64,000 nt of DNA from Luteibacter rhizovicinus (GCF_004342265.1 NZ_SMCS01000012.1:1-64000); one strand, 5' to 3'. Positions 8,558 through 18,803 are shown, counted from the first letter of the stretch. Program-made: numbers and translations. The notes: generated by a model not told the origin, from the sequence alone.

Positions 8558-9460
8558 TCAATGCGCGCGCTGCGCCGCGTAGCGTGCCAGGTCGGCCAGC
8601 CATGCACCGCGTTCGCCCAGCGGTTCGATAGCGGTGAGCGCCGTGCCGATCAGTTCGTCCAGATGCGCGCGCGATGCATCCATACCGATGATCGACGGGA
8701 ACGTGGGTTTGTCGGCTGCCGCATCCTTGCCGGCGGTCTTGCCGATCACGGACGCATCGCCTTCGACGTCGAGGATGTCGTCGCGGACCTGGAAGGCCAG
8801 GCCGACCGCATGGGCGTAACGGTCCAGCCCATCCAGCAGGGCGGTATCGTCGCAGCCGGCGGCCAGCGCGCCCATACGCACCGAAGCGCGGATCAGTGCT
8901 CCGGTTTTGTAAGTATGCATGCGCTCAAGTTCCGTCAGGGTGAGCGTCATGCCCACGGCGGAAAGATCGAACGCCTGGCCGCCAGCCATGCCTTCCGCGC
9001 CGCACGCGGCCCCAAGGACCCGGAGCATGGTCAGGCGAGATACGTCGGATGCATCGGGCACGGGCGTGGCCAGAATTTCGAAGGCCAGCGCCTGCAAGGC
9101 GTCGCCCGCGAGAATGGCCATGGCTTCGCCGAACACGATGTGGCAGGTCGGGCGACCGCGGCGCAGGGCGTCGTCGTCCATGGCTGGCAGGTCGTCGTGC
9201 ACGAGCGAATAGGCATGGATAATTTCGACGGCGCAGGCCGGCGCGTCCAGCAGGGGCGCATCGCAGCCGAACGCGTGGGCCGCCGCGTAGACCAGCAAGG
9301 GGCGCAGCCGCTTGCCGCCGCCGAGCACGGCATAGCGCATGGCACGGTGCAGCTCGACGGGAGGTACGTCGTCGCCGGGAAGCGCGCGCGCAAGAGCCGA
9401 ATCCGCCCGCGCGATAAGCGCCTTCAGCGGACCCGGAAGATCAGTCGTTGTGGGGCTCAA
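8558..9460 (-). CDS. ispA: Geranyl/farnesyl diphosphate synthase IspA
   Basis: This 300-residue trans-prenyltransferase elongates DMAPP/GPP with IPP to farnesyl diphosphate in the isoprenoid pathway. The first Asp-rich motif DDLPAMDDD starts at residue 89 after HAYSLVH, followed by LRRGRPTCH; the second appears as FQVRDDILD in the C-terminal half. [10 protein letters not shown] (about 47-56) is the substrate-binding strand. The start at 9460 is a TTG codon inside the end of xseB (20-nt overlap); no better start lies in the first 20 codons. The xseB-ispA order is the conserved one, although dxs does not follow here. Confidence 0.93.
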   Translation of the reverse strand: MSPTTTDLPGPLKALIARADSALARALPGDDVPPVELHRAMRYAVLGGGKRLRPLLVYAAAHAFGCDAPLLDAPACAVEIIHAYSLVHDDLPAMDDDALRRGRPTCHIVFGEAMAILAGDALQALAFEILATPVPDASDVSRLTMLRVLGAACGAEGMAGGQAFDLSAVGMTLTLTELERMHTYKTGALIRASVRMGALAAGCDDTALLDGLDRYAHAVGLAFQVRDDILDVEGDASVIGKTAGKDAAADKPTFPSIIGMDASRAHLDELIGTALTAIEPLGERGAWLADLARYAAQRAH

Positions 9461-9701
9461 AGGGCGTGGCGCTTTCGGGAGCTTCAGGGTCTAGCAGCAG
9501 GCGAACGCGCAGTTCGGCCTGTTCCAGCGCGGTCTGGCAATGGCGATAAAGGCCGATGCCGCGCTCGAAGGACTGCAGGGATTCGTCGAGACTGAGTTCG
9601 CCGCCTTCCATGCGCGCCACGAGCTGTTCGAGTTCGTCGAGCGAATGTTCGAACTCGGCGATCGAGGACGTGGGAACGGCGGACGAGGAGGACTTCGACA
9701 T
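9441..9701 (-). CDS. xseB: Exodeoxyribonuclease VII small subunit XseB
   Basis: An 86-residue protein of the XseB family (E. coli 80 residues), the small subunit that pairs with XseA in the single-strand DNA exonuclease VII. The signature [20 protein letters not shown], then [19 protein letters not shown] and a final [11 protein letters not shown], is complete. The ATG at 9701 is preferred over a TTG three codons upstream. It overlaps ispA and follows tilS by 32 nt on the same strand. xseA is not in the window. Confidence 0.94.
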   Translation of the reverse strand: MSKSSSSAVPTSSIAEFEHSLDELEQLVARMEGGELSLDESLQSFERGIGLYRHCQTALEQAELRVRLLLDPEAPESATPFEPHND

Positions 9702-9733
9702 GGGCGACAAACTAGCTCACGCAGGCTTTCTAA

Positions 9734-11023
9734 TCAATCGTCGGACTGCCATGACGGACGTCCGCCCGACGCCGCGAACAGCGTTTCGCCCGCTTCCGAG
9801 GTCCACCGGTCGGCTATCGCGACCAGTGTTTGTCCGGCATAGATAAGCGGACAGCGCGGACGGAGCCACGGCGGCATGGCGCCTTGCTGGAACAGATCGC
9901 GCAGGTCGCGCGTGTGCCGGTCGCCGTCGGGCTTCAGGCGTTCGCCGCCGCGGCGCACGCGTACGGTCAGCGGCTGTGCGAGCGTGCCGGTCGTCAGACG
10001 CAGGGTGCCGCCGCCGGGCAGGGGTAGGGGCTCGCCCGACCAGGACGCTTCCCAGGAGGCGTCGACGGGGCGTTGGCGAGGCATCGCCCACAGCCGCGAA
10101 CGCCACACCCGCACCTCGGTTCCTCCCCAAGCCACGCAGGGCAGGCGCTCGACGCCGGCTTCGCGAATCTGCCGTTCCAGGGCTTCGCGTTGCCCCGTGG
10201 TCGGCGCGGTAAGGCCTGCGTCGTGAAGCCAGTGGTCGAGCAGCGGAACGCGCAGTGCGGGATGCAGTTCCAGCCAGCCGATCGCATCGAGCGTGCCGTC
10301 GCGCGCGCGCAGGCGATCCAGTTCGCCAAGCCATTGCGTGCGCAGGAAGTCGGCCGCGTCGGCGCACAGGCCGGCGCTGTGGGTCAGGCTCGCGGCGGTC
10401 TGGGGCCAGTGGCGCGCCAGTGTGGGCACGATGCTGGCGCGCAGGAAGTTGCGTGCCATGCGCGGATCGTCGTTCGACGGGTCGTGGATGGTACGAAGTT
10501 CGTTGACGCCCGCGTAGTCCAGCAGGACGGCGCGAGGCAGGTCGAGCAGCGGCCGCCATAACGCGCCCGTGCCGAACGGTCGCAGCGAACGCATGCCCGC
10601 GAGTCCCTCGGGGCCCGCGCCGCGCAGCAGTTTCAGCAGCACCGTTTCGACCTGATCGTCGCGATGATGGGCAAGCGCGATGCGTTCTCCCGGGCGCATC
10701 GCGGTCGCGAACGCGCCATAGCGCGCGCGCCGGGCAGCCGATTCCACGCCTTCGCCGCGAGTCAGGTCGACCGATACGCGCACGCGTTCGAAGGGGACAT
10801 CGATCGACGTGCAGAATCGCGAGCAGTGTGCGGCCCACGCCGCGCTGTCGGCTTGCAGCCCATGGTCGATGTGCAACGCGCGCAGCGGTGGCGCATCGGT
10901 CAGCGACGCCAGTGCGTGAAGCAGCGCGGAGGAGTCGGGACCGCCGCTGTACGCCACGAGCAGTGGCGCGGGCTCCATCGCCGTCAGGGCCGCGGCGAGA
11001 TGATCGACGAGCGCGTGCGTCAT
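9734..11023 (-). CDS. tilS: tRNA(Ile)-lysidine synthase TilS
   Basis: A 429-residue N-type ATP pyrophosphatase that converts the CAU anticodon wobble C of tRNA-Ile2 to lysidine, which is essential for reading AUA. The PP-loop motif SGGPDS is near residue 24, followed by LRALHIDHGLQADS and the RYGAFA helix. The C-terminal half carries the tRNA-recognition domains, with LRVRRGGERLKPDGDRHTRDLRDLFQ near 360-390. The length equals the E. coli protein (432). The start at 11023 overlaps the upstream NYN gene by 4 nt; a long in-frame extension upstream has no family similarity and was not used. Confidence 0.95.
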   Translation of the reverse strand: MTHALVDHLAAALTAMEPAPLLVAYSGGPDSSALLHALASLTDAPPLRALHIDHGLQADSAAWAAHCSRFCTSIDVPFERVRVSVDLTRGEGVESAARRARYGAFATAMRPGERIALAHHRDDQVETVLLKLLRGAGPEGLAGMRSLRPFGTGALWRPLLDLPRAVLLDYAGVNELRTIHDPSNDDPRMARNFLRASIVPTLARHWPQTAASLTHSAGLCADAADFLRTQWLGELDRLRARDGTLDAIGWLELHPALRVPLLDHWLHDAGLTAPTTGQREALERQIREAGVERLPCVAWGGTEVRVWRSRLWAMPRQRPVDASWEASWSGEPLPLPGGGTLRLTTGTLAQPLTVRVRRGGERLKPDGDRHTRDLRDLFQQGAMPPWLRPRCPLIYAGQTLVAIADRWTSEAGETLFAASGGRPSWQSDD

Positions 11024-11763
11024 TTCTTTCGCGCGCTTAGCCGCACGTAGATGTGCTTGCCGTTGCCGATCTGGCGCTCCTCGGTATCGAACACGCCGAT
11101 GCCGTTGATGAGACCGCTGAGTTTGCTGTAGCCGTAGTTGCGTGGATCGAACTCGGGCGATTGCTTGTTGATGATGCTGCCCGTCGCGCCGAGGTGCGCC
11201 CAGCCGGTGTCGTCCGACGCGGCTTCGATGGCGTTGCGGAGCAGGTTCATCAGCTGCGTATCGCCACGCAGTTCCTTGGCGCTGCGCCGCTTCGGCGCTT
11301 CGGTCGTGTCGCCCTCGGTGGGGCGGGTCAGCACTTCGGTGTAGACGAATTTGTCGCAGGCCGTGCGGAAGGGTTCCGGCGTCTTGCTCTCGCCGAATCC
11401 GTACACGATGCGTCCGGACTCGCGGATGCGCGATGCCAGCCGCGTGAAGTCGCTGTCGCTGGATACGATGCAGAAGCCGTCGAAGCGTTCGGTGAACAGC
11501 AGATCCATCGCGTCGATGATCATCGCGGAGTCGGTCGCGTTCTTGCCCGAGGTATAGGCGAACTGCTGGATGGGCTGGATCGAATGTCGCAGCAACGCGG
11601 CCTTCCATCCCCCGAGCTGGGCACCGGTCCAGTCGCCGTAGATGCGTTTGACGTGCGCCGTACCGTACTTGGCGATTTCCGCCAGCAAACCTTCGACGAT
11701 GGCAGGGCGTGCATTGTCGGCATCGATCAGGACGGCGAGCTTCTGCGTGGTCTCACTGGCCAT
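11020..11763 (-). CDS. NYN domain and OST-HTH/LOTUS domain protein (putative RNase)
   Basis: A 247-residue protein with an N-terminal NYN (PIN-like) nuclease domain at about 8-150. The acidic residues expected of a metal-dependent nuclease are visible in LAVLIDADNARP, GKNATDSAMIIDAMDLL and FCIVSSDSDFTRLA. A linker follows, then a C-terminal OST-HTH/LOTUS domain (about 175-245; LGATGSIINKQSPEFDPRNYGYSKLSGLI), a fold that binds RNA. Family knowledge suggests an endoribonuclease acting on structured or G-rich RNA; the target is unknown. Its stop overlaps the start of tilS by 4 nt, so tRNA modification and this enzyme are co-translated. Confidence 0.88.
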   Translation of the reverse strand: MASETTQKLAVLIDADNARPAIVEGLLAEIAKYGTAHVKRIYGDWTGAQLGGWKAALLRHSIQPIQQFAYTSGKNATDSAMIIDAMDLLFTERFDGFCIVSSDSDFTRLASRIRESGRIVYGFGESKTPEPFRTACDKFVYTEVLTRPTEGDTTEAPKRRSAKELRGDTQLMNLLRNAIEAASDDTGWAHLGATGSIINKQSPEFDPRNYGYSKLSGLINGIGVFDTEERQIGNGKHIYVRLSARKK

Positions 11764-11867
11764 GGGAGGACTTCCGCGCTTGGAGTGCGACCGATGTTAC
11801 ATCGGGTTTTGTGACGATCGGCGGTTGGTTGTGAAACGCACGAAGCTGCTAGGCGGGTCTCTTCCGT

Positions 11868-12003
11868 CGCTCCTGCGCAGGCAGGAGCCCAGCGCGATGC
11901 GATGGGTTGTCGCGACATGGTCCATTCGCGCTTCCAAGGCCAGATCGTGAGCGATGAGGTTATGTCGAACGTGGTCGCCCTGGGCCCCTGCCTGCGCAGG
12001 GGC
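11868..12003. repeat. Intergenic inverted repeats (CCTGCGCAGG type)
   Basis: Two palindromic units flank about 95 bases: gctcctgcgcaggcaggagc near 11869-11887 and cccctgcctgcgcagggg at 11985-12002. The same core with longer arms occurs at 31829-31870 and half of it at about 22255-22275. They fill the gap between the NYN gene and accA and look like a second dispersed repeat family. Confidence 0.6.
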
Positions 12004-12028
12004 GACGGTGGGGCTATCGTGCGCGCAC

Positions 12029-12988
<960 letters not shown>

Positions 12989-13335
12989 GGGCAACGGTGG
13001 TTCGGGAAGACCCGACAGTATACCGGGTGCCACGGAGTGCCGGTGTGCGCCAGGGTACGGTAGGGCTGGTCCGACATAAGTTATTGAACGCACTGCTTTC
13101 GGGGTGGCAGTGAACCGAACGGGCACGCCCTTGAGACACCAGCGATGGCGCCCTTGGTCGAATTGCAGGCGAACCCTGAAACTGCCGTGAGCTGAAACCT
13201 TGACGGCAGTAGGGGCCGCCCAATACCCGGCACCATTTTGCTGCAATGCAGCTACCCGGACGACGTCTCCGGGTTTGCAGGTCTTAATGCCGGCCCCACC
13301 GGCACCCCTCTATTTTTCAGTACGAGAAACTATCG
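12989..13335. other. 347-base gap upstream of the secreted paralogue, no gene
   Basis: No convincing coding frame is present. Two hairpins are visible: ACTGCCGT/ACGGCAGT arms at 13181-13188 and 13203-13210 around a 14-base loop, and TGCCGG/CCGGCA around CCCCA at about 13288-13304, followed by cccctctattttt. The second could be a weak terminator or part of the 5' leader of the gene starting at 13336. The accA promoter should lie at the left end. Confidence 0.4.
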
Positions 13336-13989
13336 ATGAAGATCACATGGATGTCGGCGCGTACCACGCGCCTTGCGGCCGTGGCCGCCCTTTCACTCGC
13401 AGCTTCGAACGCAGTCATCGCACAGGTCGGGTTAAATGAAAACGTGCCGCCTTGTCCTTTCGAAGGAATCGATTCGCCGGGCTATCCCGCGCGCTGTGTC
13501 CTCACCCGTAATGGCGATTTCGAAACGGGTGCCTTCGCTCCCTGGATGGCGCAGGCCGGCCCAGGCAACCTCGATGCGCCATTCGCCGGCTCGTACGAGG
13601 GATCGAAGGTCGTCACTTTGAACGCGCGTGGCGACAGGATTTCGCAGGTCGTCATCCTGCCCGCCGGTACGAGTCATCCCGGTGGCCACCTGTCGACGTA
13701 TTTCCAGCGCCTGTCCGCCCGGGCATCGGGTCCGGAGACGGCTCGACTGCGCATGACCGCGACGCTGATGGTGCAGGGCGAAGAGGCTACTCGCGTACCG
13801 CTCATCAACATCGAGTCGGATATCGGGAACAGTGGCTGGCAGGTGATGCAGGAGCGTGTACCAGGCAAGGGCATTCCGTACGAGCCGCTGATCATTCTTG
13901 TCGAGATCGAACGCATCGACAACGCCGTGTCCACGCGCCTTTTGATCGATGACGTTCGGCTGGATCAGGAGCGCCAGCCCATCCGCTGA
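13336..13989 (+). CDS. Secreted lectin-like (carbohydrate-binding fold) protein, paralogue 1
   Basis: A 217-residue protein with a signal peptide (charged MKITWMSARTTR, hydrophobic LAAVAALSLAAS, cleavage likely after VIA-Q near residue 29-30). The mature part contains RNGDFETGAFAPWMAQAG near 58-75 and ends with VEIERIDNAVSTRLLIDDVRLD. A 'NGDFETG...W' opening and an 'IDDV' closing strand are usual in jelly-roll carbohydrate-binding modules and related secreted adhesion domains. No catalytic motif is visible. The gene is paralogous to the decayed copy at 14031 and, more distantly, to the gene at 14559. Binding to sugars is inferred only from the fold-like pattern. Confidence 0.6.
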   Translation: MKITWMSARTTRLAAVAALSLAASNAVIAQVGLNENVPPCPFEGIDSPGYPARCVLTRNGDFETGAFAPWMAQAGPGNLDAPFAGSYEGSKVVTLNARGDRISQVVILPAGTSHPGGHLSTYFQRLSARASGPETARLRMTATLMVQGEEATRVPLINIESDIGNSGWQVMQERVPGKGIPYEPLIILVEIERIDNAVSTRLLIDDVRLDQERQPIR

Positions 13990-14030
13990 TCCGCGTAGAT
14001 AGTTTTCCAACCCATTGCAGAGAATACCCA

Positions 14031-14294
14031 ATGAAGAACTTATGCATGTCCGCGCGTCGCAGGTCCGCAGTCCGGCCAGCTCCGGCTGAGTGCTGTGCTT
14101 ACCCATCCGGACAGGGAACGTCCCCTGTTCTCGCGGACCTACGACGTCAATCACGGCTGGGAACTCGCGACAGGACGCTTCGATGATGCCGTTTTCCCAC
14201 AGCCCGCCACGCTGAAAATCACTATCGAACGCATGGATGGCAACGGGCAGTCGCTGCTCTATACGGATCGTTCGTCTCCCCGTCGGCGAGACCT
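14031..14294 (+). pseudogene. Decayed third copy of the secreted paralogue
   Basis: The frame from ATG 14031 begins MKNLCMSARRRSAVRP, which shares the M-K-x-x-x-M-S-A-R start of the gene at 13336, but lacks a hydrophobic core and stops at 14184. In the next frame, from about 14125, the text YDVNHGWELATGRF and TLKITIERMDGNGQSLLYTD aligns with SGWQVMQERVPG and LIILVEIERIDNAVSTRLLIDD near the end of the intact copy. About 110 codons of the middle are missing and the frame has shifted. I read this as a pseudogene left by internal deletion. Confidence 0.6.
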
Positions 14295-14558
14295 GACCCT
14301 CGCGATTTGTTCGCAACGGGCGCATCCAGCGATGGGCAGTCATCGCCGGATGCGCCACTTTAATGAAGTATGTTTGTTCAAGCGACAGCGCTTGCTACTG
14401 TTGCGCGGGCGACCTCGGCAGAGGCGTAGGAGAGGCAGGCAGCGCACGTCAATCGTGCCGCCCGTAGCGCGTGGCGCTGATTCAATCCCCTTGCGCGTCG
14501 GTATACGGCGCGTCGTGCCGCCGATCGGCGTGCGCGTACCTGCTATCGAGGTGGTTTC

Positions 14559-15203
14559 ATGAATCATCGCTCTTATCTTTGTGCTCTGACGCTTGGCGTC
14601 GTGTTCGCGGGCGCAACGCCTGCGTATGCGGCGGAACCCCTTCCGCCCTTGCTGGCCTGTCCACCGGTCGCATGGTCTTCCGATGTGGATTATCCGAAGC
14701 TTTGCGAGGTGCCTCTGACCAATGCCGGCTTCGATACCGGCGATCTCATGGGTTGGGAGCCCACCCCAACGTTCGACAGCGCCGGAAACGTCGTGCCGTC
14801 GCATCCGCGCGTATCGATGATGGATGGGCAGTCAGTACTGGAACTGCCCAGCACCAGCGACGGAGCGCGGCAACGCATCCCATTGCCCGATCTTTCGATG
14901 CAGGGAATGAACGACTCCGCTTTGATCCTCCGCTTTCGAATCCGCGCCACGAAGGAGGAATCGGACGCACTCAGCATCGGCGTCATACGTGACTATGAAG
15001 GTTCGGGAGGCATATATTTTCAGTACGACCTGGTCGATGCCGGGCCGCGGTGGAAGGAGGTCTATGTGCCTTTCAGCGCGCTGGATGCCGATGGCTACCG
15101 GCGCCTGACTCTCCAGATGATCAATAGCAGTGACGACACAAATCGCATTTATGTGGATGACATTGCTGTGATCCAGGAGACGGGGACCGTGCCGCTTATG
15201 TAA
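14559..15203 (+). CDS. Secreted lectin-like (carbohydrate-binding fold) protein, paralogue 2
   Basis: A 214-residue protein with a clear signal peptide (MNHRSYLCALTLGVVFAGATPAYA, cleavage about 24-25). The mature chain shows LTNAGFDTGDLMGWEPTPTF near residue 53-72 and ends YRRLTLQMINSSDDTNRIYVDDIAVIQ, the same 'N-GFDTGD...GW' opening and 'YVDDIAV' closing strand seen in paralogue 1. A GAGGTGG ribosome site precedes the ATG. It converges on dnaE across a hairpin. The role is unknown; a secreted ligand-binding domain is the best guess. Confidence 0.6.
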   Translation: MNHRSYLCALTLGVVFAGATPAYAAEPLPPLLACPPVAWSSDVDYPKLCEVPLTNAGFDTGDLMGWEPTPTFDSAGNVVPSHPRVSMMDGQSVLELPSTSDGARQRIPLPDLSMQGMNDSALILRFRIRATKEESDALSIGVIRDYEGSGGIYFQYDLVDAGPRWKEVYVPFSALDADGYRRLTLQMINSSDDTNRIYVDDIAVIQETGTVPLM

Positions 15204-15216
15204 TCGGTGGGGGTTG

Positions 15217-15242
15217 CCCGGGAAGAGACGATGCTTCCCGGG
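15217..15242. terminator. Hairpin between convergent genes, possible terminator
   Basis: CCCGGGAAG and CTTCCCGGG form a 9-base-pair stem around an 8-base loop, between the stop of the secreted protein (15203) and the stop of dnaE (15258). It lacks a clear T run on either strand, so it may be a weak or Rho-assisted bidirectional terminator. Confidence 0.5.
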
Positions 15243-15257
15243 TATCGGTTTCGCCCC

Positions 15258-18200
15258 TCAGTCCGCGGGGCGTACCAGTCTTACATCGGCTCCGAGAATG
15301 CCAGGCATGCCGCGTAGTACGCGAATAAGATCGGGCAGGGCGCGCACGCGCCATGCTTCGCCGAGTTCGATATCGGCCTGGGCGGTTTCGTTGCGATAAC
15401 CGCTAAGGAGCAGAGGCGTACGGCCGCCACGGTATCCGGCGATGGCCTGCCGCAGTTGTTGCACGAAGTCGGGTCCGATGCCGTTGACGCGCAGTCGCAG
15501 CAGCCGCGAGTAGTGTTCCAGCGCATCGCTCAGCGAATACGCTTTTTTTGCACGCAGCTGATAGCCGCCAGCGAAGTCGTCGATACGCAGGCCGCCTTCG
15601 ACGATGATCATGTTGTCGCGGGTAAGCAGGGGCGCCGACTCGGTGAACACTTCGCGGAAGAAGCTGACTTCCAGCAGCCCCGTGGAGTCTTCGATCTGTA
15701 CGAACGCATCGCTGTCGCCGCGTTTGCGCATGCCGACCACCATGCCGGCGACGGTCCACGGCGTGTCCGGGCCGCGGCGGAAACGGTTGGCGTTTTCGTC
15801 GTCGTCGGAGCGGCGCGGCTTCGGTGGCTGGTATCGCGAGGGGATTTCGCCGATCGGGCAACTGGACAGCTGCGACAGCGCATCCTGCCAGGGATCGGTG
15901 GGATGGCCGGACAGATAGTGTCCGAGCGTTTCACGCTCGCCCTGAAGCAATTGTTCCAGCGGCCACTCCGGTACGGAGCCCGATAGTTCGATGATGCTGG
16001 GCGCTTCCGCCTCGCCGAACGCGGAGCCGAAAATGTCGACCTGACCCGATGCGCGGTTCTTTGCTTCCTGGTCGGCCGCGCGCATCGCTTCGGGAATATG
16101 CATGACCAGCGTGGCGCGGTTCTCGCCCAGCGCGTCGAGCGCACCGGCCTGCACCAGTGCCTCCATGACGCGCTTGTTGAGCTTGTTCGATCCCACGCGC
16201 TGGCAGAAATCGACCAGTCCGCGATAAGGGCCGTGCGCGTTGCGCTCGGCGACGATCTCTTCGCATACGCCCTGGCCGACGCCCTTGATGGCGCCGAGTC
16301 CGTAACGCACGACCTTCGGCTCTACCGCTTCGAACATCCATGCCGACGCATTCACGTCCGGCGGCAATACCTTGATGCCGATGGCGCGGGTTTCGTCGAG
16401 AAAGGTAACGACCTTCTCGGTGTTGTCCATGTCCGACGAGATGGTCGCGGCCATGAATTCGGCGGGGTAGTGCGCCTTCAGCCACGCGGTCTGGTAGGAA
16501 ACCAGCGCGTACGCTGCGGCGTGGGATTTGTTGAAGCCGTAGCCCGCGAACTTCTCCATGAGGTCGAAGATCGCATCGGCTTTGCTTTCGCTGATGCCAT
16601 CCTTGCCGGCACCTTCGCGGAAGACCGCGCGGTGCTTGATCATTTCCTCGGCTTTCTTCTTACCCATCGCACGACGAAGCAGATCGGCGCCGCCCAGCGT
16701 GTAACCGCCGACGATCTGCGCCATCTGCATCACCTGCTCCTGGTAGACCATGATGCCGTAGGTCTCGCGCAGGATGGGCTCGACGCGCGGATCGGGGTAT
16801 TCGACCGGTTCGCGTCCATGTTTACGCGCGCAGAAGCTGGGGATCAGGTCCATCGGGCCGGGGCGGTACAGCGCCACCAGGGCGATGATGTCCTCGAAAC
16901 GGTCGGCCTGCGCGTCCTTGAGCATGCCCTGCATGCCGCGCGATTCGAGCTGGAAGACCGCGACGGTCTGCGCCTTCTTCAGCAACGTATAGACGGCCGG
17001 ATCGTCCAGCGGCAGCGACTCGATGACAAGCGGTTTTTCGTCCGTCTTCGCGCGACGCACGTTGATGGCCTTCACCGCCCAGTCGATGATGGTGAGCGTG
17101 CGCAGACCCAGGAAGTCGAACTTCACCAGGCCGACGGCTTCGACGTCGTCCTTGTCGAACTGGGTCACCACGCCTTCGCCGCCCGCTTCGCAGTACAGCG
17201 GCGCGAAGTCGGTCAGGGGCGTGGGCGCGATAACGACGCCACCGGCGTGCTTGCCGGCGTTACGCGTGAGGCTTTCGAGGCTGAGCGCCAGATCGATCAG
17301 CGTCCGCGATTCTTCGTCGTTGTCGTAGAGGTCGCAGAAATCCTTGACGACGCGGTCGGTTTCTTTCTTCGATTTTTCCGAGCGGCCGAGCGCATCGGAA
17401 AGCGTGAGATCGAGCGGGCGGTTCGGAATCAGTTTGGCTAGCTTGTCGACCTGGCCGTAACCCATGCCGAGTACGCGACCGGAGTCGCGCAGCACGGCCT
17501 TCGCCGCCATCGAGCCGTACGTGATGATCTGGCTGACGTGATCGCGACCGTATTTGCGTGCGACATAGTCGATGACTTCGTCGCGACGGTCCATGCAGAA
17601 GTCGATGTCGAAGTCGGGCATCGACACGCGTTCGGGATTCAGGAATCGCTCGAACAGCAGCTCGAACTGCAACGGGTCGAGATCGGTGATCTTCAGCACC
17701 CACGCGACCAGCGAGCCCGCACCGGAGCCTCGACCCGGACCGACGGGAATGCCGTTGTCCTTCGCCCAGCCGATGAAGTCGGCCACGATCAGGAAGTAGC
17801 CGGGGAAACCCATGCCGATGATGACGTCGACTTCGCGGTCGAGGCGCGTCTGGTAGTCCTCCAGCGTGCGTCCGGCGGCCATCGGGTGTTGCGCCAGGCG
17901 TTCCTCGAGACCTTTCTGCGCTTCGGCGCGGATGAAGGTATCGAGCGTATGGCCTTCGGGCACGGGGAAGTTCGGCAGGTAGTACGTGCCGAAGTCCAGT
18001 ACGAGGTTGCAGCGCTTCGCGAGTTCGACCGTGTTTTCCAGCGCTTCGGGAATGTCGGCGAACAGCGCCTCCATTTCCTCCGGCGTCTTGAAATACTGTT
18101 CGTCGCTGTAGTCGTGCGGCCGCTTGGGGTCGGCGAGGACGCGGCCCTGGTGGATGCATACGCGCGCTTCGTGCGATTCGAAGTCGCTGCGCTGCAGGAA

Positions 18201-18803
18201 CCGTACGTCGTTGCTGGCGATGACCGGCAGCGCGAACTCGCCGGCTAGTGCGAGCGCCGCCTTGGTCCAGAGTTCTTCGCCGTCGCGGCCGGTGCGGGTC
18301 AGTTCGAGGTATAGCCGTTCCGGAAACAGCCGGCGCAGCGGTTCCAGGCGCAGGTGCGCCGCGGGTAATCCGCTGCCTTGCGCGATGCGCGCTACTTCGC
18401 TTTCGCGTCCACAGATGGCGATAAGGCCACGGACGCTTTCCGGATGCATCCAGCTGGCATCGACCAGCGCGCGTCCGCCATGCTGGCCTTCACGCCATGC
18501 GCGGGAAATCAGGCGCGAGAGGTTCAGATAACCGTCGCGGTCCTGGCAAATCAGCGTGAGGCGCCACGGCCGCGGATCGTCGGGGCTGGAAACCCAGATG
18601 TCGCAGCCCGCGATCGGTTTGATCCCGGCCGCCGTCGCCGCCTTGTAGAACTTCACCAGCGCGAACAGGTTGTTCTCGTCTGTCAGCGCGACAGCCGGCA
18701 TGCCGGCGCGCACGCAGGCAGCGACCAGCTGCTTGATGCGGATGGTCGAGTCGACCAGCGAGTATTCGCTGTGCAGGTGGAGATGGGCGTAACGAACAGA
18801 CAT
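15258..18803 (-). CDS. dnaE: DNA polymerase III subunit alpha DnaE
   Basis: A 1181-residue replicative polymerase, the catalytic core of the chromosomal replisome. The PHP domain opens with YAHLHLHSEYSLVDS at residue 4 onward. The polymerase catalytic aspartates lie in SMPDFDIDFCMDRR, and GRGSGAGSLVAWVLKI and NKSHAAAYALVSYQTAWLKAHYPAEFMA are standard DnaE text. The C-terminal OB fold is visible as TVAGMVVGMRKRG...FVQIEDSTGLLEV. The start at MSVRYAHLHLH is preferred; an ATG nine codons upstream adds unconserved residues. No strong ribosome site is seen. Confidence 0.97.
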   Translation of the reverse strand: MSVRYAHLHLHSEYSLVDSTIRIKQLVAACVRAGMPAVALTDENNLFALVKFYKAATAAGIKPIAGCDIWVSSPDDPRPWRLTLICQDRDGYLNLSRLISRAWREGQHGGRALVDASWMHPESVRGLIAICGRESEVARIAQGSGLPAAHLRLEPLRRLFPERLYLELTRTGRDGEELWTKAALALAGEFALPVIASNDVRFLQRSDFESHEARVCIHQGRVLADPKRPHDYSDEQYFKTPEEMEALFADIPEALENTVELAKRCNLVLDFGTYYLPNFPVPEGHTLDTFIRAEAQKGLEERLAQHPMAAGRTLEDYQTRLDREVDVIIGMGFPGYFLIVADFIGWAKDNGIPVGPGRGSGAGSLVAWVLKITDLDPLQFELLFERFLNPERVSMPDFDIDFCMDRRDEVIDYVARKYGRDHVSQIITYGSMAAKAVLRDSGRVLGMGYGQVDKLAKLIPNRPLDLTLSDALGRSEKSKKETDRVVKDFCDLYDNDEESRTLIDLALSLESLTRNAGKHAGGVVIAPTPLTDFAPLYCEAGGEGVVTQFDKDDVEAVGLVKFDFLGLRTLTIIDWAVKAINVRRAKTDEKPLVIESLPLDDPAVYTLLKKAQTVAVFQLESRGMQGMLKDAQADRFEDIIALVALYRPGPMDLIPSFCARKHGREPVEYPDPRVEPILRETYGIMVYQEQVMQMAQIVGGYTLGGADLLRRAMGKKKAEEMIKHRAVFREGAGKDGISESKADAIFDLMEKFAGYGFNKSHAAAYALVSYQTAWLKAHYPAEFMAATISSDMDNTEKVVTFLDETRAIGIKVLPPDVNASAWMFEAVEPKVVRYGLGAIKGVGQGVCEEIVAERNAHGPYRGLVDFCQRVGSNKLNKRVMEALVQAGALDALGENRATLVMHIPEAMRAADQEAKNRASGQVDIFGSAFGEAEAPSIIELSGSVPEWPLEQLLQGERETLGHYLSGHPTDPWQDALSQLSSCPIGEIPSRYQPPKPRRSDDDENANRFRRGPDTPWTVAGMVVGMRKRGDSDAFVQIEDSTGLLEVSFFREVFTESAPLLTRDNMIIVEGGLRIDDFAGGYQLRAKKAYSLSDALEHYSRLLRLRVNGIGPDFVQQLRQAIAGYRGGRTPLLLSGYRNETAQADIELGEAWRVRALPDLIRVLRGMPGILGADVRLVRPAD

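Noticed and set aside
11024-11608. Upstream extension of tilS to 11608
   Set aside because: It runs out of frame through the NYN gene and has no TilS-family similarity; the 4-nt overlap start at 11023 gives family length.
13181-13210. Riboswitch-like hairpin upstream of the first secreted paralogue
   Set aside because: A single 8-base-pair stem with a 14-base loop matches no known class and may be chance in GC-rich DNA.
16098-17441. A 447-codon plus-strand open frame inside dnaE
   Set aside because: Antisense shadow of dnaE; composition typical of a reverse frame.
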